From NCBI GenBank assembly GCA_031308135.1, contig JAHLJT010009436.1, positions 165,580,517 to 165,644,516 on the forward strand: a DNA stretch of 64,000 bases, in the 5' to 3' direction. Source of the stretch: Acheta domesticus. Lineage: Eukaryota > Arthropoda > Insecta > Orthoptera > Gryllidae. The notes under the pieces are model-generated. The model had not been told where the DNA came from. It was given only the letters and a program-made list of their open reading frames with translations, and ran no database searches. Shown here one piece after another: positions 13,301-25,107 of this stretch. Position 1 is the stretch's first letter. Each line of letters starts with the position of its first letter. Both the position numbers and the translations under genes were made by a program.

Positions 13301-15742
13301 AACCGAAAAAAAACAACAAAACTCCCAAGCGTGGGGCGTATCGCATGGACTTAGGGAGGTGTGGACATGGGAGGGGAGGCAAACGTGCTTGAGCGAAAGT
13401 TGTGAAGAGAAGGACTGGGGTAATCCTCTGCCCTCTATGGAGTTTACGTATGTTGAAAGAAAAATGAAAGTGGGGATTAGGTGAGTGCGTTTCCTGGCTC
13501 TTTAATTTTTCTATCGCATGGAATTAGAGGATTGAATTCCTATGTAATATATTTTGATGACTCACTTTTCTAAGATATTTTTTCCAGAAGAAGCATTAGA
13601 TATGCAAGAGAGAACAAAATTTATATCCTGACATTTGTATCAAACCTTATTGAATTCTTACAAGATTGTGACAATTTAATGTAAATGTGGTTATTATGTT
13701 CGGAAAGAGCGAATCGAAAGTGCGTAATGTAATTCAGCGCGGTGATAAAGACACAGATTCTATCTGTCCTCCATTCGCGTGACTCGTTTCTCTCTCACAA
13801 TGACGAGAAGAAATCATGTATCTTGATTTGACTTGATTTATTTTCAGAAAACAGTAAAGAGTGTGACGAATGGGGAGAAGTATACTTTCTAATTCACTTG
13901 TCTTCCTGAATTTTCTTTAAGAGAGAAACAAGTTGAAGAGGAATAGCATAAAAATACTGTCGTATATTTAATAACAACAAATATTCATTTTTCTGAAAGT
14001 GCTAATTCGATTAGCAGTTGTACGAAGCGTGCCTTGTGTTTTGTAAGCGCAAAGATAGTCTCGCGACAATAGAAACCTTGTTTTATTTTTCAACCAAAAT
14101 TAAAAGTCAATTTTGTATAAATTCCAACAATTTATGAAAGAAATAATTTTAGTTTTTTTAAATTTCGGGAAGAGGAACAGTCCAAATCAAAGGATGATGG
14201 TGGTCAAGGTTTGGTACTAAGGGTTTGGGTTTGGTGCTAGTTTCTCGAGGAGGAAGGAGGTGGTTATGGAAAATGGGATTGTAAGTGGAAAAGAGTGTGA
14301 TTGACAGTTAAAAACAACGAAGCACACGAAAAAGATGGACCAAAATGCTCTTTTATATTAATGTAGCCAAGGAAAATTATTGAGCTTTCAGGCAAAAAAC
14401 GAAATGGTGGCAGTTATGCATATGATAACTAGGATATAGAAAGTAATGAATGGAAAAGGAGACATGAAGTGAATTAGAAAGCAAAGCAGTGACTTTGAAG
14501 GATGCAAGAGAAGTAGGTAGACTAATATTACTACAAATGTTTGGAGTAGACAATAAAAAATGTGATAAAGGACCAGGAAAATAATGTACGAAGAAAGTGA
14601 AATTATGGCAGAAAGAAGTTGAAATGAAGTACAAATGAAATTAACTGTCAAGGAAAGAATGCGATGTTATCGTGGAGGAAAGTGGAAAGAATTTTTAATG
14701 AATTAAATTACAATTAATGAAATGTTTATGAAATTAATACGGACAGAGGGAGGGAGAGGGGACATAATTTAGCAGACGATGAAATTGAGGGTATTAGACG
14801 TCCACAAAACAAAGTAGATCGCTAGTACAAAAAAAATTAACAAAAAAATTAAAAATCCAAAAGGTAGTCGATGGTGTTCGGCAGATGAGGAAGAGTCAGA
14901 GGAATCAATAAAAGGCATGAAACGGAAAGCACGTTAGCAGCCGATGGAGTCGGTGACGGGGAGTTAAAGAGGGGAATATAGAGAAGGAAAGAAAGTCAGA
15001 AAACAAGGAATATCAAAGGTAGGAAACAAAAATACAAAAGTTGGTTACCAGAAGTGGAAGAACAGACACGGGCACGAAAAAGGAAATAGCTTAAAAATCA
15101 CGACGTGGGAGGCAGGATTGGCAATGACATAGATGGTAGTAGGGAGGCAGATCGGTAGTTATAACTCGATATAAGGAATATTAAAGAAATTGAAATTAAA
15201 ATCGAAAAGGAAAAGGATGGAATTTGCGCGATAAAAACCTACAGGTTCAAGAAAAGGAAAGGAATTACAATGAAAACGAGAGGGGAAGAGTTGAAGTTCA
15301 TAAAGAACAAGAAATAGGAAAAAAAGCAACATCGAAGGGAATTGAACGAAAAGTCAAAAGGACGTCGAAGGGAGCACGAACAAAGAAACAAACCGGATCA
15401 CCCAATCAAGTTGGAGACAGGGGTCGAAGGTTCGGGACGCGGAGACAGAAGTGCCAAGAAACACAGACAAAAGTAACAGAAGAAAACGAAAATCCACATG
15501 GAAGTTGTCGTAACCACCCACAGGAGCACGAACAAAAAAAAAGAAAACAACTCGAACCGGAGCGCACACGAAGGCCGATGGAGGCGGGTGGTGGAGAGGG
15601 AAGTGAGTTGGAGTGGGAGAACCCGAGGGTGGTGGGAGGGGGCATGCAGCGGATCGCGGAGGCGGCGGGCGCGGCGGCGGCGGCGGCAGGCGAGGGCCGG
15701 GCCGGGCCGCGCCGCGCCGGGCGTGCGTGCGCGGGCACTGAC
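10341..15742 (-). other. KCNQ intron, no gene recognised
   Basis: This is A+T-rich to about 12.9 kb. A purine-rich, G-run-bearing patch lies at 12.9-13.5 kb, and a long A/G-rich stretch at 14.2-15.65 kb is polypyrimidine on the sense strand of the gene. Long open frames in the latter are compositional. No transposon ends were recognised. Confidence 0.6.
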
Positions 15743-15838
15743 TCTTCGCATTCGTCGTCCTTGGTGTCCTGGCGCGTCATCGAGTTCGACACTACCAGCA
15801 GGCGTTGCTTCAGCTTGACCTGCACTCGCTCGGGGAAG
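15743..15838 (-). CDS. KCNQ: KCNQ candidate cassette exon, basic-then-acidic
   Basis: This 96-bp phase 2-2 exon runs from the acceptor ggaggggcgcag to the donor GAAGA/GTCAGT. It reads FPERVQVKLKQRLLVVSNSM, then TRQDTKDDECE. The sequence is complex, not a simple repeat, and has amphipathic basic followed by acidic character, which argues for real coding sequence. Entry from the 30,971 exon gives Ser-Phe-Pro; exit to the 9,960 exon gives Asp-Phe-Lys; no junction makes a stop. A second possible acceptor (gagtgcag, six codons in) is in phase 0 and would not fit the upstream exons. The polypyrimidine tract is poor, so the start is less certain than the end. Role: an optional linker segment between helices A and B. 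Confidence 0.6.
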
Positions 15839-15939
15839 CTGCGCCCCTCCTCCCTTGGAACAGAAGACGCGCCGTCACTGCGCCGCCCCGCCGACCCCGC
15901 GCCGGCGCCGGGGCGGCCGCGGGGGGTGGGAGGGGCCCC

Positions 15940-16450
15940 AGGTGGCCCTCCGAAGTGCAAGGAGCGGCAGTGACGCTAAAGGAGGGGGTGCAGGTGGCCC
16001 TCCGAAGGACGTGTGCAAGGAGCTGCAGTGACAGTTTGGGAGGGGTGTCCCGGTGGCCATCCAAAGGACATGTTCAAGGAGCGGCAGTGACACTAAAGGT
16101 GGGGTGTGCAGGTGGCCCTCCGAAGGACATGTGCAAGGGGCGTCAGTGACAGTTTGGGAAGGGTGTCCGGTGGCCATCCAAAGGACATTTGCAAGGAGCG
16201 TCAGTGGCAAATTGGGACGATTGTGCAGGTGGCCCTCCGAAGGACATGTGCAAGTTTATTAAAGAAAGGGTGACCAGATGACCCTTCGCAAGCAAGGGCT
16301 TCCAAGGACACGTGGCAAGGAGTGTCAGTGGCACTTCGAGAGAGGTGATCAGATGACCCTCCGGAGGCAAAGTCTCCAAAGGGCATGGGCAAGGAGTGTC
16401 AGCGGAATTCCGGGAGGGGTGTCCAGATGGCACTCTGAAGGTAGGGTTTC
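15940..16450. repeat. about 58-bp tandem repeat, about 9 units
   Basis: The block GGTGGCCCTCCGAAGGAC recurs at roughly 15,941, 15,991, 16,051, 16,109, 16,167, 16,225, 16,275, 16,348 and 16,423. GCAAGGAGYGKCAGTG lies between copies. Units diverge towards the right. The array starts about 100 bp upstream of the acceptor of the 15,838 cassette exon. Confidence 0.85.
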
Positions 16451-18208
16451 CAAGGGACTCGGGACAATAAGAGGAAATTTTCTTCGAGAGAATCTTCGTG
16501 AAATCATTTTCACTGCTCTTCTTTATATAACAGTTGATGAGAATATGTGGCTCATACGATGTAGGGTACGGCTGTACTCAATACATCTACGGAGAGGTTG
16601 ATGAGCTCTTGGGGAGGAGAAAATGAGAATGAATCGACAACCGTATGAACAACCCAAGTACTCCCACAAATCGCTATTGATATGTCATGAAATTGATGGA
16701 AACGAGACTGACAGAGTATAAGGACAGCATCCCAAGAGCTCTGAATTAAAGTTTAAAGGAAGAGATTATACGGAGAAAATCTGAAATGATGTTCAATTAT
16801 CAGATATCAGAGATTTTCGCTCGTCAATATGAACATATCTGATCATTTCAAACAATGCCCGTACAATATACTTTCTCAGATTAAATATGATTTAATATGC
16901 AATTACGTATTGATTAGGACAGCGCCAATTTGCGAACGTATCGTACGATGATGAAATAGTAGAGCAGAGTGGAATGAGAATCGATGAATGGGGAAAAATA
17001 ACAAATTCACCTTCCAATTGCTTCTGAAATTACGATAGGTCCAAGGTGTACAAAGAAGGTGATGCAGGCGACAACTGAGTACCAGATGCCTGTTTTAAGG
17101 TATCATTTACTGCTTCGTTTCACAGATTCTTTGTTGCATGCATACAATTCGTAGTCTCTGTTTCCCAAAGTAGATTTAAAATCGCGTGAAACATTTTGAG
17201 GGCTTGATATAACCTTCCTGTTTACAACCGTTTTGAGGCAAAATATTACATTGCTTCCCTTGGATCCCACAACGTTATTCCAAGTGTCATAGAAAAAAGG
17301 AACATTATTTATCAATGATAAGTTGTCAATACTTATATTTGAGATGTAGTATAAGCAATGAAATTATATTTGTGGATTATTTAATTTTCCATCTTAATAC
17401 TTACTCAATACCAGCAATGTACAAGCACAATTATTCAGTAATCACCTGGAAACGCTTCCGGATATACCATGCGTTTCAGGCGATGCTCTACTTCATCTGG
17501 GGTTGCAAATCTACCGTACATTCTACACATACAGCAGCGGCTGGGGTGGCAAGGATAGGTCGACACTAAGGAGATGCGAGGGTCGCGAAGTATTTACAAA
17601 GTCATCGGGAAATTCACGAGGAAGAGAAAAATAATGGACGTTGTCAACTTCATAGATCTCATCCAACTAGCAGTTGTTACTCATATTACCTGGTGACTTT
17701 CAAAATACTCATGGAAGATCAGTTATTTTGAATATACAGACATCAATAAGTGAAATCATCTCTGGGTAAAAGTTAAATAACTTCAATATTATTAAAACAT
17801 TTTGGGCTAAGACCAAACTTAGATGTTGCGTTCCGAAGTGTGCTACTACATATAACCCAATAATATCAACGTCCATCATGAGGCTGTGAATGCCAAGGGG
17901 AAGTGGCAGGCGGGATGTGAGCGTGGGGAGGAGCCCTGCGATTGCTCTCCGCTGCCCGGGCGACGCCTCGTCGTAATGGACTGGCTTACCCCGGCAATTG
18001 TGGCCTTCTCTGAAAAACGGCAGGAGGCCAGAGCGTTGGCTGCACTCCCAACGCCGTCGCGCGGGCAGCCGAGAGCCTGAAGCCTGTGACTTCACCAGGG
18101 GGAGGGAGGAGGCGCCTACGAGCCGCGCTACTTCCTGCTCGGTCGTGGGCGGGGCGGGCGGGGCGGGGCGGGGCGAGTGGGTGGGGTGGGGGACGCCCCT
18201 GCACTTAC
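16451..18208 (-). other. KCNQ intron between the two cassette exons, remainder
   Basis: A+T-rich unique DNA up to about 17.9 kb, then a CpG-rich stretch flanking the His-rich exon. No domain, RNA gene or transposon end was recognised. Confidence 0.6.
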
Positions 18209-18328
18209 ATGAGCGCGGCTGCGGCGGCGGCGGGAGGCGTCCAGTCGCCGCCGTGTTTGTGGTGATGTTGGTGATGGTGGTGGTGGTGGGGATCGGTGGC
18301 GTCCGGCCGCGTGCTAGGGCCGGCGCGT
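18209..18328 (-). CDS. KCNQ: KCNQ candidate cassette exon, His-rich
   Basis: This 120-bp stretch sits between a good acceptor (tctctctgtccgctccccgccgagcag) and a GTAAGT donor. In the frame set by the exon at 30,971 it has no stop and reads RAGPSTRPDATDP, then HHHHHHQHHHKH, then GGDWTPPAAAAAAL. It begins and ends in phase 2, so it can be included or skipped without changing frame: TC+A gives Ser on entry, AT+C gives Ile on exit. It lies in the helix A-B linker, the most variable part of Kv7 proteins. Ten histidines in twelve residues could bind metal or sense pH; that is inference. The evidence is splice sites plus phase, not homology, so an intronic low-complexity stretch remains possible. 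Confidence 0.6.
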
Positions 18329-18990
18329 CTGCTCGGCGGGGAGCGGACAGAGAGACACGCCAGTGAAGAGGGGACAGACCTTGCACAGACGCCGTAAGGC
18401 ACTATAAAGGGGAGTTTTCGTTGCCGACATTTTCGATCCTTATTTGACAGATGTTAGTACGGGAAGATTGCCGCAAACACCGCGTTTGTATCTTACGCCA
18501 TTGATGATTAATATTATTAATTTACTTTGTGTCGCCAATGTTATTTAGAAGTCTACAACCATAAATAGGACACTATGCCTTCGTTTACTTGTTCTGAAGA
18601 TACTATAAGCACTGAGAAACTTTTGTATTTATATAAAATATGTTTTATACTATACATTTTATTTCAACGGTATCTTTTTCAGTACCGACTGTATTGAACA
18701 AAATGGATAGCAAACATTATCCTAGACATGTAGATAGGTCTTCACATTCACATTCCTATATCGACTTAATAACATTCTCACATAGACTTTCGGATTCTTT
18801 TGGGCAGCGAACCAAATCAAAAACTGAACTTTTCAGACAGGAAAATGCTTTAAATGTGTTGGACACATATTTATTTATTTTTCATAACAATAATTTCTTC
18901 ACGAAATAGTGTTTACACACGTGTTACACAGTCATTAAAGTGCCATTCGAGAATAGGATCGAAAATGACGGCCGCGAATAGAGTTCGCGT

Positions 18991-19320
18991 AAGATATCTG
19001 TGCACGCGACGACCGTTTAATGCGAGAGCGAGAGAAAAGAGAAGGGCGGCACTGCGCGTGCGCAATAGATCCATGCACGCATACTTTAGCTGTTCCGAAA
19101 ACAACGGGTAGCCTAACGCGAGCCTAGGATTGTGATTGCCCAGAAATGTATTGTGCCTGAGTTTGTAATTTGTTTCATTGGTTTTCTTGTTAGCTTTCTC
19201 ACACGAAATGTAAATTTAATGTTTTTATGACGAGGCTATCCAGCGAAAAGGTAGGAACTCGATGTTTTTGAGGTGGCATTCAGTGCAGAATCCCCCTCCA
19301 CGTGACGTCATCCGAGTGCA
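18991..19320. repeat. dispersed repeat, copy 1, with CRE and NRF1-like sites
   Basis: This stretch resembles 24,831-25,107 over about 280 bp: shared landmarks include ATCTGTGCAC, GAAATGTAAAT, GAGGC and ATTCAGTGCAG in the same order. It carries TGCGCGTGCGCA (19,053-19,064, NRF1-like) and CACGTG overlapping TGACGTCA (19,299-19,310, E-box plus cAMP-response element). The family is unknown; it may be part of a larger element or LTR. Confidence 0.55.
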
Positions 19321-19974
19321 CAGATTCCTCGCGCGAAGCCTACTGCCTGCCTTTACAGAGCGGTAGACGTGGGCGGGGCGAGAGATCGCCGGAGCATTCG
19401 TCGGCTCCGAGCGCACTCTCGTTGCAATGCGGTTTCGGGCGCCGCATGTGTGCAAGGCAAGAGCATGATTCCGCATTTGCGGAGCGTCTGAGTTCTACGA
19501 ATATCTCGCGGGCAAATCAGTGGCATCGAGCGCATCTCTCATACACTCTCTAGTACGTCGCAATGCACTTGGGCACTGAATGTATGTGCGAATATATTGT
19601 GAAAGGTACATGCATGTAATGCCTTGTGAGATGTCTTGCCTTCATGCTTCATGATATTCCAAATTTCTCGTGCAGACAGAATTTCAACGACATGGGATTT
19701 CGTTGGCGTGTGGTATTTACGGTATAATCAGTATATGCGTACAAATATGGTGTGTTGGATGCGGTGATGGTTTGTCTGGACCAATGTGGAAGTGTCGTAT
19801 TGAAATATTATTTGATAAGTTTCCGGATGACTGAATGTGGAGGCAGAATTCAGTTTTGTTGACTGACGTTTGATGAAGTTACGCGTACAGTTATGTAGTG
19901 TGTGCACAACGACGTGATGTGAACTGGATAATGGTCGACGTTGGAATGGAGGATGGATTAGAGTAATTAGATGA

Positions 19975-20060
19975 CCTAAAGTGGAGTGAGGTGGAGTGTA
20001 ATGAAATTGAGTGAAGTGGAGTGGAGTGGAGTGGAGTGGGATGGGGAGGGGTGGGTTGGA
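19975..20060. repeat. GGAGT pentamer tract
   Basis: Imperfect GTGGAGTGGAGTGGAGTGGA repeats of about 85 bp. They resemble the pentameric satellite type and look like a slippage product. No coding role is apparent. Confidence 0.75.
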
Positions 20061-23000
20061 GGGGGAATGAAGTAGTTGGTATGGAGTGGCAGACTGTGGA
20101 TTGACATGGTTTGATATTTCGGTAGGTGTGTGTGATGGGTCAGCTGAAATGTATATGTAGAGTGTACATAAGAGTGTTAAGTTTAGGCCCCTCACTTAAA
20201 ATAGCAAACTTTGCATTTGAGAGGTTAAAGTTGCCATATTTCGAAATTACGTTCACTTTCATTCAAATTTTTGTAGCAATAGTATTCAAAGGCTATGGAT
20301 GACGAACTTTAGTGGCAGAGAGTGCGTTGAATTCAGATGATTGCCATTAATATTCGCAATAACTTACCTAAAAACGTAGTAAATTCAACAGACATACCAT
20401 GAATAACGTTAATCGCCCACTCTTTTATTATGAAATTCTTCAGGCTACATTCGTATTTTTATTTACTTTTTATTACTGTTGTTTTGTTCTAAAATATGGT
20501 TTGGGGTTAACATTATCTGTTATAAATGAATTGTTTTATCCCCACTCCTTTGTTAACATTTAAAACTACACAAGTACTGTTTTAACTCTTGAATATTTCT
20601 TACTACACGATAATTTATTTTTTCGACTTTTCAGCAATGTTAATTTTGTTTAAATGTGATTCAGTGAACAAGAAACTTGTAGATCGGGGAGAAATAAACT
20701 GATACATGTTTGTACTTAAGGTTATGAATTTGAAGTCAAAACGATAATGTAATATGTTTGGCCCAAATTGTAATACTGTTTGGTTCATTCCTCAAAAATT
20801 CACATTTAAAAAGTGGTGCATAACAATAAATCACATTAGAAAAGTTCAAATTAACTATGGAATACCAACAAGGGAGTCTCGTTAAATCATTAAGAACTTG
20901 AGAGCATTCTTCGTACGCACTTCCACAAATGTTTCATTGTTTTTGCGCCACGCGGCGCACGGACGAATTCGGGAGACAAAGGACGGGCACGGGGCGCAGG
21001 GTGGGCGGCGCGGCGCGCGCCAGAGGCCAAAGAGACAGACAACGTGAAGATGCAAAAGATACACAACATACACTGGAGTACAGTTGGTGTACACTCATGT
21101 TTCAGTATTTACAAATGACGGTGTGTGACAACACATCCAGAAGCAGGTACAATCCGTCCAATTCAGCCCGGAAACCAGGCTGCCACATCAACTACTCGAG
21201 AACATCTCTACACAAAACAGTTCTCAATATTACTTCACAGTTCTTAAAGATTACAACTAGTGTGCATTTCATGGGCACCATGACAATACAAACCATGTGA
21301 TATCAAACACTGTAGCATATATTCTTGCAAAATTGTTTTGGATTAGGTAATTAAGTTTAATAATTGTTATGCTTGATATCTAAATTTTATGTCATTTGAG
21401 CAGTGTCAAGATCGTGTTATTAGGGCACATCTAAATACAGTAAGACACTGAAGTTGGCAGTTTTTATTCAAAGAAACTAAGCAGGAAAGAAAACATCACA
21501 AACATGTGCATGAATTAAGTTCAATAGAATGTTTTGTGACACAATGGATTCAGAGAAATAGAAATACTTACTCGTACAGAATTTTTAATTACAGTGTTTA
21601 ACAATGGAAACTCATTTTAAATTTAAATTAGTTACAATGCAACACCGAAGGTACTGAAAAGAAGTAGATCAGAAAGAGAAAAAATAGATTATTCAGTCAG
21701 ATCTCAGAAGAATAAAAAACATGTCAATCACGAAAGTTTTTATACATTAATGTCAGTGGCACCATTAGCGAAACTTATCAGTTAAAATTAAACAAAACAC
21801 TCAGGATAACATATTTTTGAAATGTACCAACCCGTATTAGGTTCAACTTACAGGATTCCTTGAAATGATGATATTAAACGATTTTAATTTTCTCTTCATA
21901 TCACTTTGAAAATTATAACCGAAAACGTATAGGATTGCTATACGTTTATAAGATATTGGATTGCTATTTTACTAAATAGATGAATAAGTCGAAAGGAACT
22001 AGACTTTATCTTTGGCAGTGCGTATTTATGAAACTGCGAGGAGAATTACGATTCTTGTCTTCTTCAGAATTCTGACAAGTCAGGACCGGTATCGACACAT
22101 TCTGTCGAAAATGAAGGAATTATGTGGCACTCATTAAGATAATTCTTCCCTGATTTTTCACTGCGAAGTTAAAACTAACCAGGGAGCTAAGGTTTCCACT
22201 GCTTCTGAAAATAACAGAAAAGCAGCCTAAAGCTAGGTGTGCCAACCGCGACCAAACAAGTATTTTTGACGTTACGTCTCAACGTGTCTACGAAACCTTC
22301 CGCTCGAGTATTTCATGCTTTTGTGTTTGTTCAGGAGACCTCGCATTTTGCTCAGTGTTTCCAAAGTTTTCACATATGAGACATGAATGCCCTGAAGAGA
22401 ACCTCAGCTCGAAACTTAAGCAACAGTGTTGCGGTCTCTTCAGAACAGCCACGGCAGGCTGATCGTTTCATTACCTTACTGTCAGAAATGCACTTTTGTA
22501 AAGAAATCGCATCCTCCTCATATGAACTGCCAACAAGGACTGCCAACTTCTGCGCGCTATGGCTACGGTGCGCGGTGACATGGGAAGCACATGCTCCAGG
22601 TGAGATCGGTGCCAGAACATTCTGCCCTCAGCTCGCGAAGGAAGGCAGGAGAACTCATGGGATATAAACGCGGCCACAACCTTTCAAACTATAAGACATA
22701 CGGACTAAGACATGAGCAATCTTTCACAATCATAAAATATTCCTCCTGAAAGAACGAATCTTATATCACTTCAATACGATAATTTTGGAAAGAAAGAAAG
22801 TTTGTTTTGCTCTTGATATTGAAATGATGCTGATGAATTTATTGTTTAATATTTTTCTCACGAGATACCGAAAATACATTTGTAATGTATTTTAAGCGGA
22901 AGAGATTTCCATGAAATTTTAATAAGCTTTTAATTTTACAATAGGTTTCAGAGAGCAATAGTATTTTACATTATTCAGTTGAAATGTGCAAATGCTTACA

Positions 23001-24830
23001 CATTGCACAAGAAATCTAGCGCAACTGTATCAAATTACTGAAGATGAACTGGTGGACTTAATTGATATATTTTGGAGGTATTTCAGTTTATTTGTACACC
23101 TGACATTAGTCGTCAAACATCTGAAATAAATTCAAGTACTAGAGAAGTATACGTTTTCGACATTAATGTTTTTAATGTAATTATCCGTTTACTCATACCT
23201 TAAATGATGTATCTTCCTATTATTTAGTGCAGAATATCATGCAGTGGCCCACAACATTACATTCGTATTTTCTGACGACTGTCAAAAAATGTAGTAAGAA
23301 GGAATGTGATCCGAATTTTACAGTTAAAAGTTTACTTCTTCTGAATTTTGCATGCCCGCGGTGGGGGTAACAAGGTACATAAACGTTCTATAATCATAAT
23401 ATTTGTCAATAAATTAAGCTGTCTATTCAGAATAGCTAAACTTATAAACATAACTACTTCTCGAAAATAAATTATTGCCTCACGTTACGAAATTTACGGA
23501 AAGTGAATTTATTCTTCCCCTAGTTTTCCTGGTTTTATCCATGACGAATAGAAACAGGAAAGAATACACTAATTTAAATGAATTCTAAGGGAAAATTCAA
23601 TTGTATTCCTTTGGAAATTCAATCATTTAGAAATTACAAGTAGGAGTTCCACAACTACTGTATGCAAGAAAGATTAGAATACCGCATTCTTGGTAAGGGA
23701 AAACTTTATCTGATCCACCAACAGAAGACCATTAAACGCTGTATTATACACAATAGTGGTTTATCTGATTTATAATTTTCGAAGCTATCCCAAAGGTTAT
23801 CGAATCCAAACCGAACCCAAATTCTGATGTGTTTGCGAATATTTTGAATCCTGCTTAAAATATTATTAATAGATATATGTAAGAATATTTAAGGAGAAAC
23901 TATGAAAAGATGGACCAATTCTGACAAATGCAACGATTTTCGAAATTGACGAGATTTATTGAAATTAAAACAAAGTATTATGCGTCACGGGGTGTAAGTT
24001 AAAAATAAACAATTCCAGTAATTTACATTCAGTACATTAAAAGTTGTAAAATATAAAACTGAATAAAAGAGATAGGCACGAAAGTAGATGTAAAACACAT
24101 TAAGACTGGATTTGAATAGCTCTAGAAGATTGTATATATTGAATCTTTAGTTTTTGTCATAATCCTCGAGATTCATGGACTCGACGTCGTATCTCGTATC
24201 CCATCTCTCATTCCTTTCGCTCTGCCTCTGCCTCAGCCTCAGCACACATTCACCAAAACGAAGGTACTTCTGTCCACAAGCAGTAAAAAAATTAATTTTC
24301 TTAAAAAAATAGTTACTTTTCAAACTAGATAGATAATCAAGAATTCTGTTGTCATTATTGTTATTATTTATAAATAAAAATCATGACTTTATCATTTACT
24401 GTCTTTCATTGAAACCAAGGCACCGCAGCGTGGGCGGTGTTTCGCGTGGCCGCCACCGCGCGCGCTGCAGTCGGTGGTCGAACTGCGCATGCTCGCCCGA
24501 GCCCCGCGCGGTCGCCGGTCATTGTGAATTCACAGGGGTGAATGGGTGATTGCAAGCGATGCACGCAGGTTTCGAATCGTTTTAGAAACTTGTGCAACTT
24601 TAATGTCCTCGCCCTCGCCCCGATTACAGGGGTCCGGCCCGTTCGTGCGCGCGTTTTTCAATTTCCGACTCTTGAACGACGCGGCGGCGGCCGCAGACAA
24701 TTGCATTCGCGGCCGGCGACCAATTTCGCTACACAGAGCACGGGTGTAAGTTGATCTCTACTGAGAGAGAAAACTAAATGTGATGCAGTCAGTGGTGGGT
24801 CGTGGTCTTGCCTTTAGGGTGTGGAACTCG
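20061..24830 (-). other. KCNQ intron, no gene recognised
   Basis: A+T-rich unique DNA. Small G+C-rich islands occur at 20.93-21.06 kb and 24.42-24.73 kb; the latter has an NRF1-like TGCGCATGCTC at 24,484. I see no domain, transposon end or RNA gene. Confidence 0.6.
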
Positions 24831-25107
24831 CACGATGTATCTGTGCACTCGGCGAGTGTTGACGAGCGAGGGAAACACACCGGAAGGTAGAAATGGGCAG
24901 TGCGCAACGCTTGCACACTTGAGCCATCTACTCATACTATTGCTGCTCAGAAAACATTGAGAGCTGGGATTGTAATCGCTCAGAAATTTGTGGTGCCTGC
25001 ATCAGTAATTTGTTTTATTGTTATTGTGCGCTCGTAAACGAAATGTAAATCCCACTATTTGAGACCGAGGCGTCTATGTGTTTGAGACGGTATTCAGTGC
25101 AGTCTTC
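24831..25107. repeat. dispersed repeat, copy 2
   Basis: Homologous by eye to 18,991-19,296 in the same orientation. It keeps the ATCTGTGCAC, GGGATTGTAATCGCTCAGAAAT-like and ATTCAGTGCAG blocks but has lost the CRE/E-box cluster. A fragment GAGACCGTAGGCGTCTAT at about 29,930 matches its GAGACCGAGGCGTCTAT and may be a third member. Confidence 0.55.
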
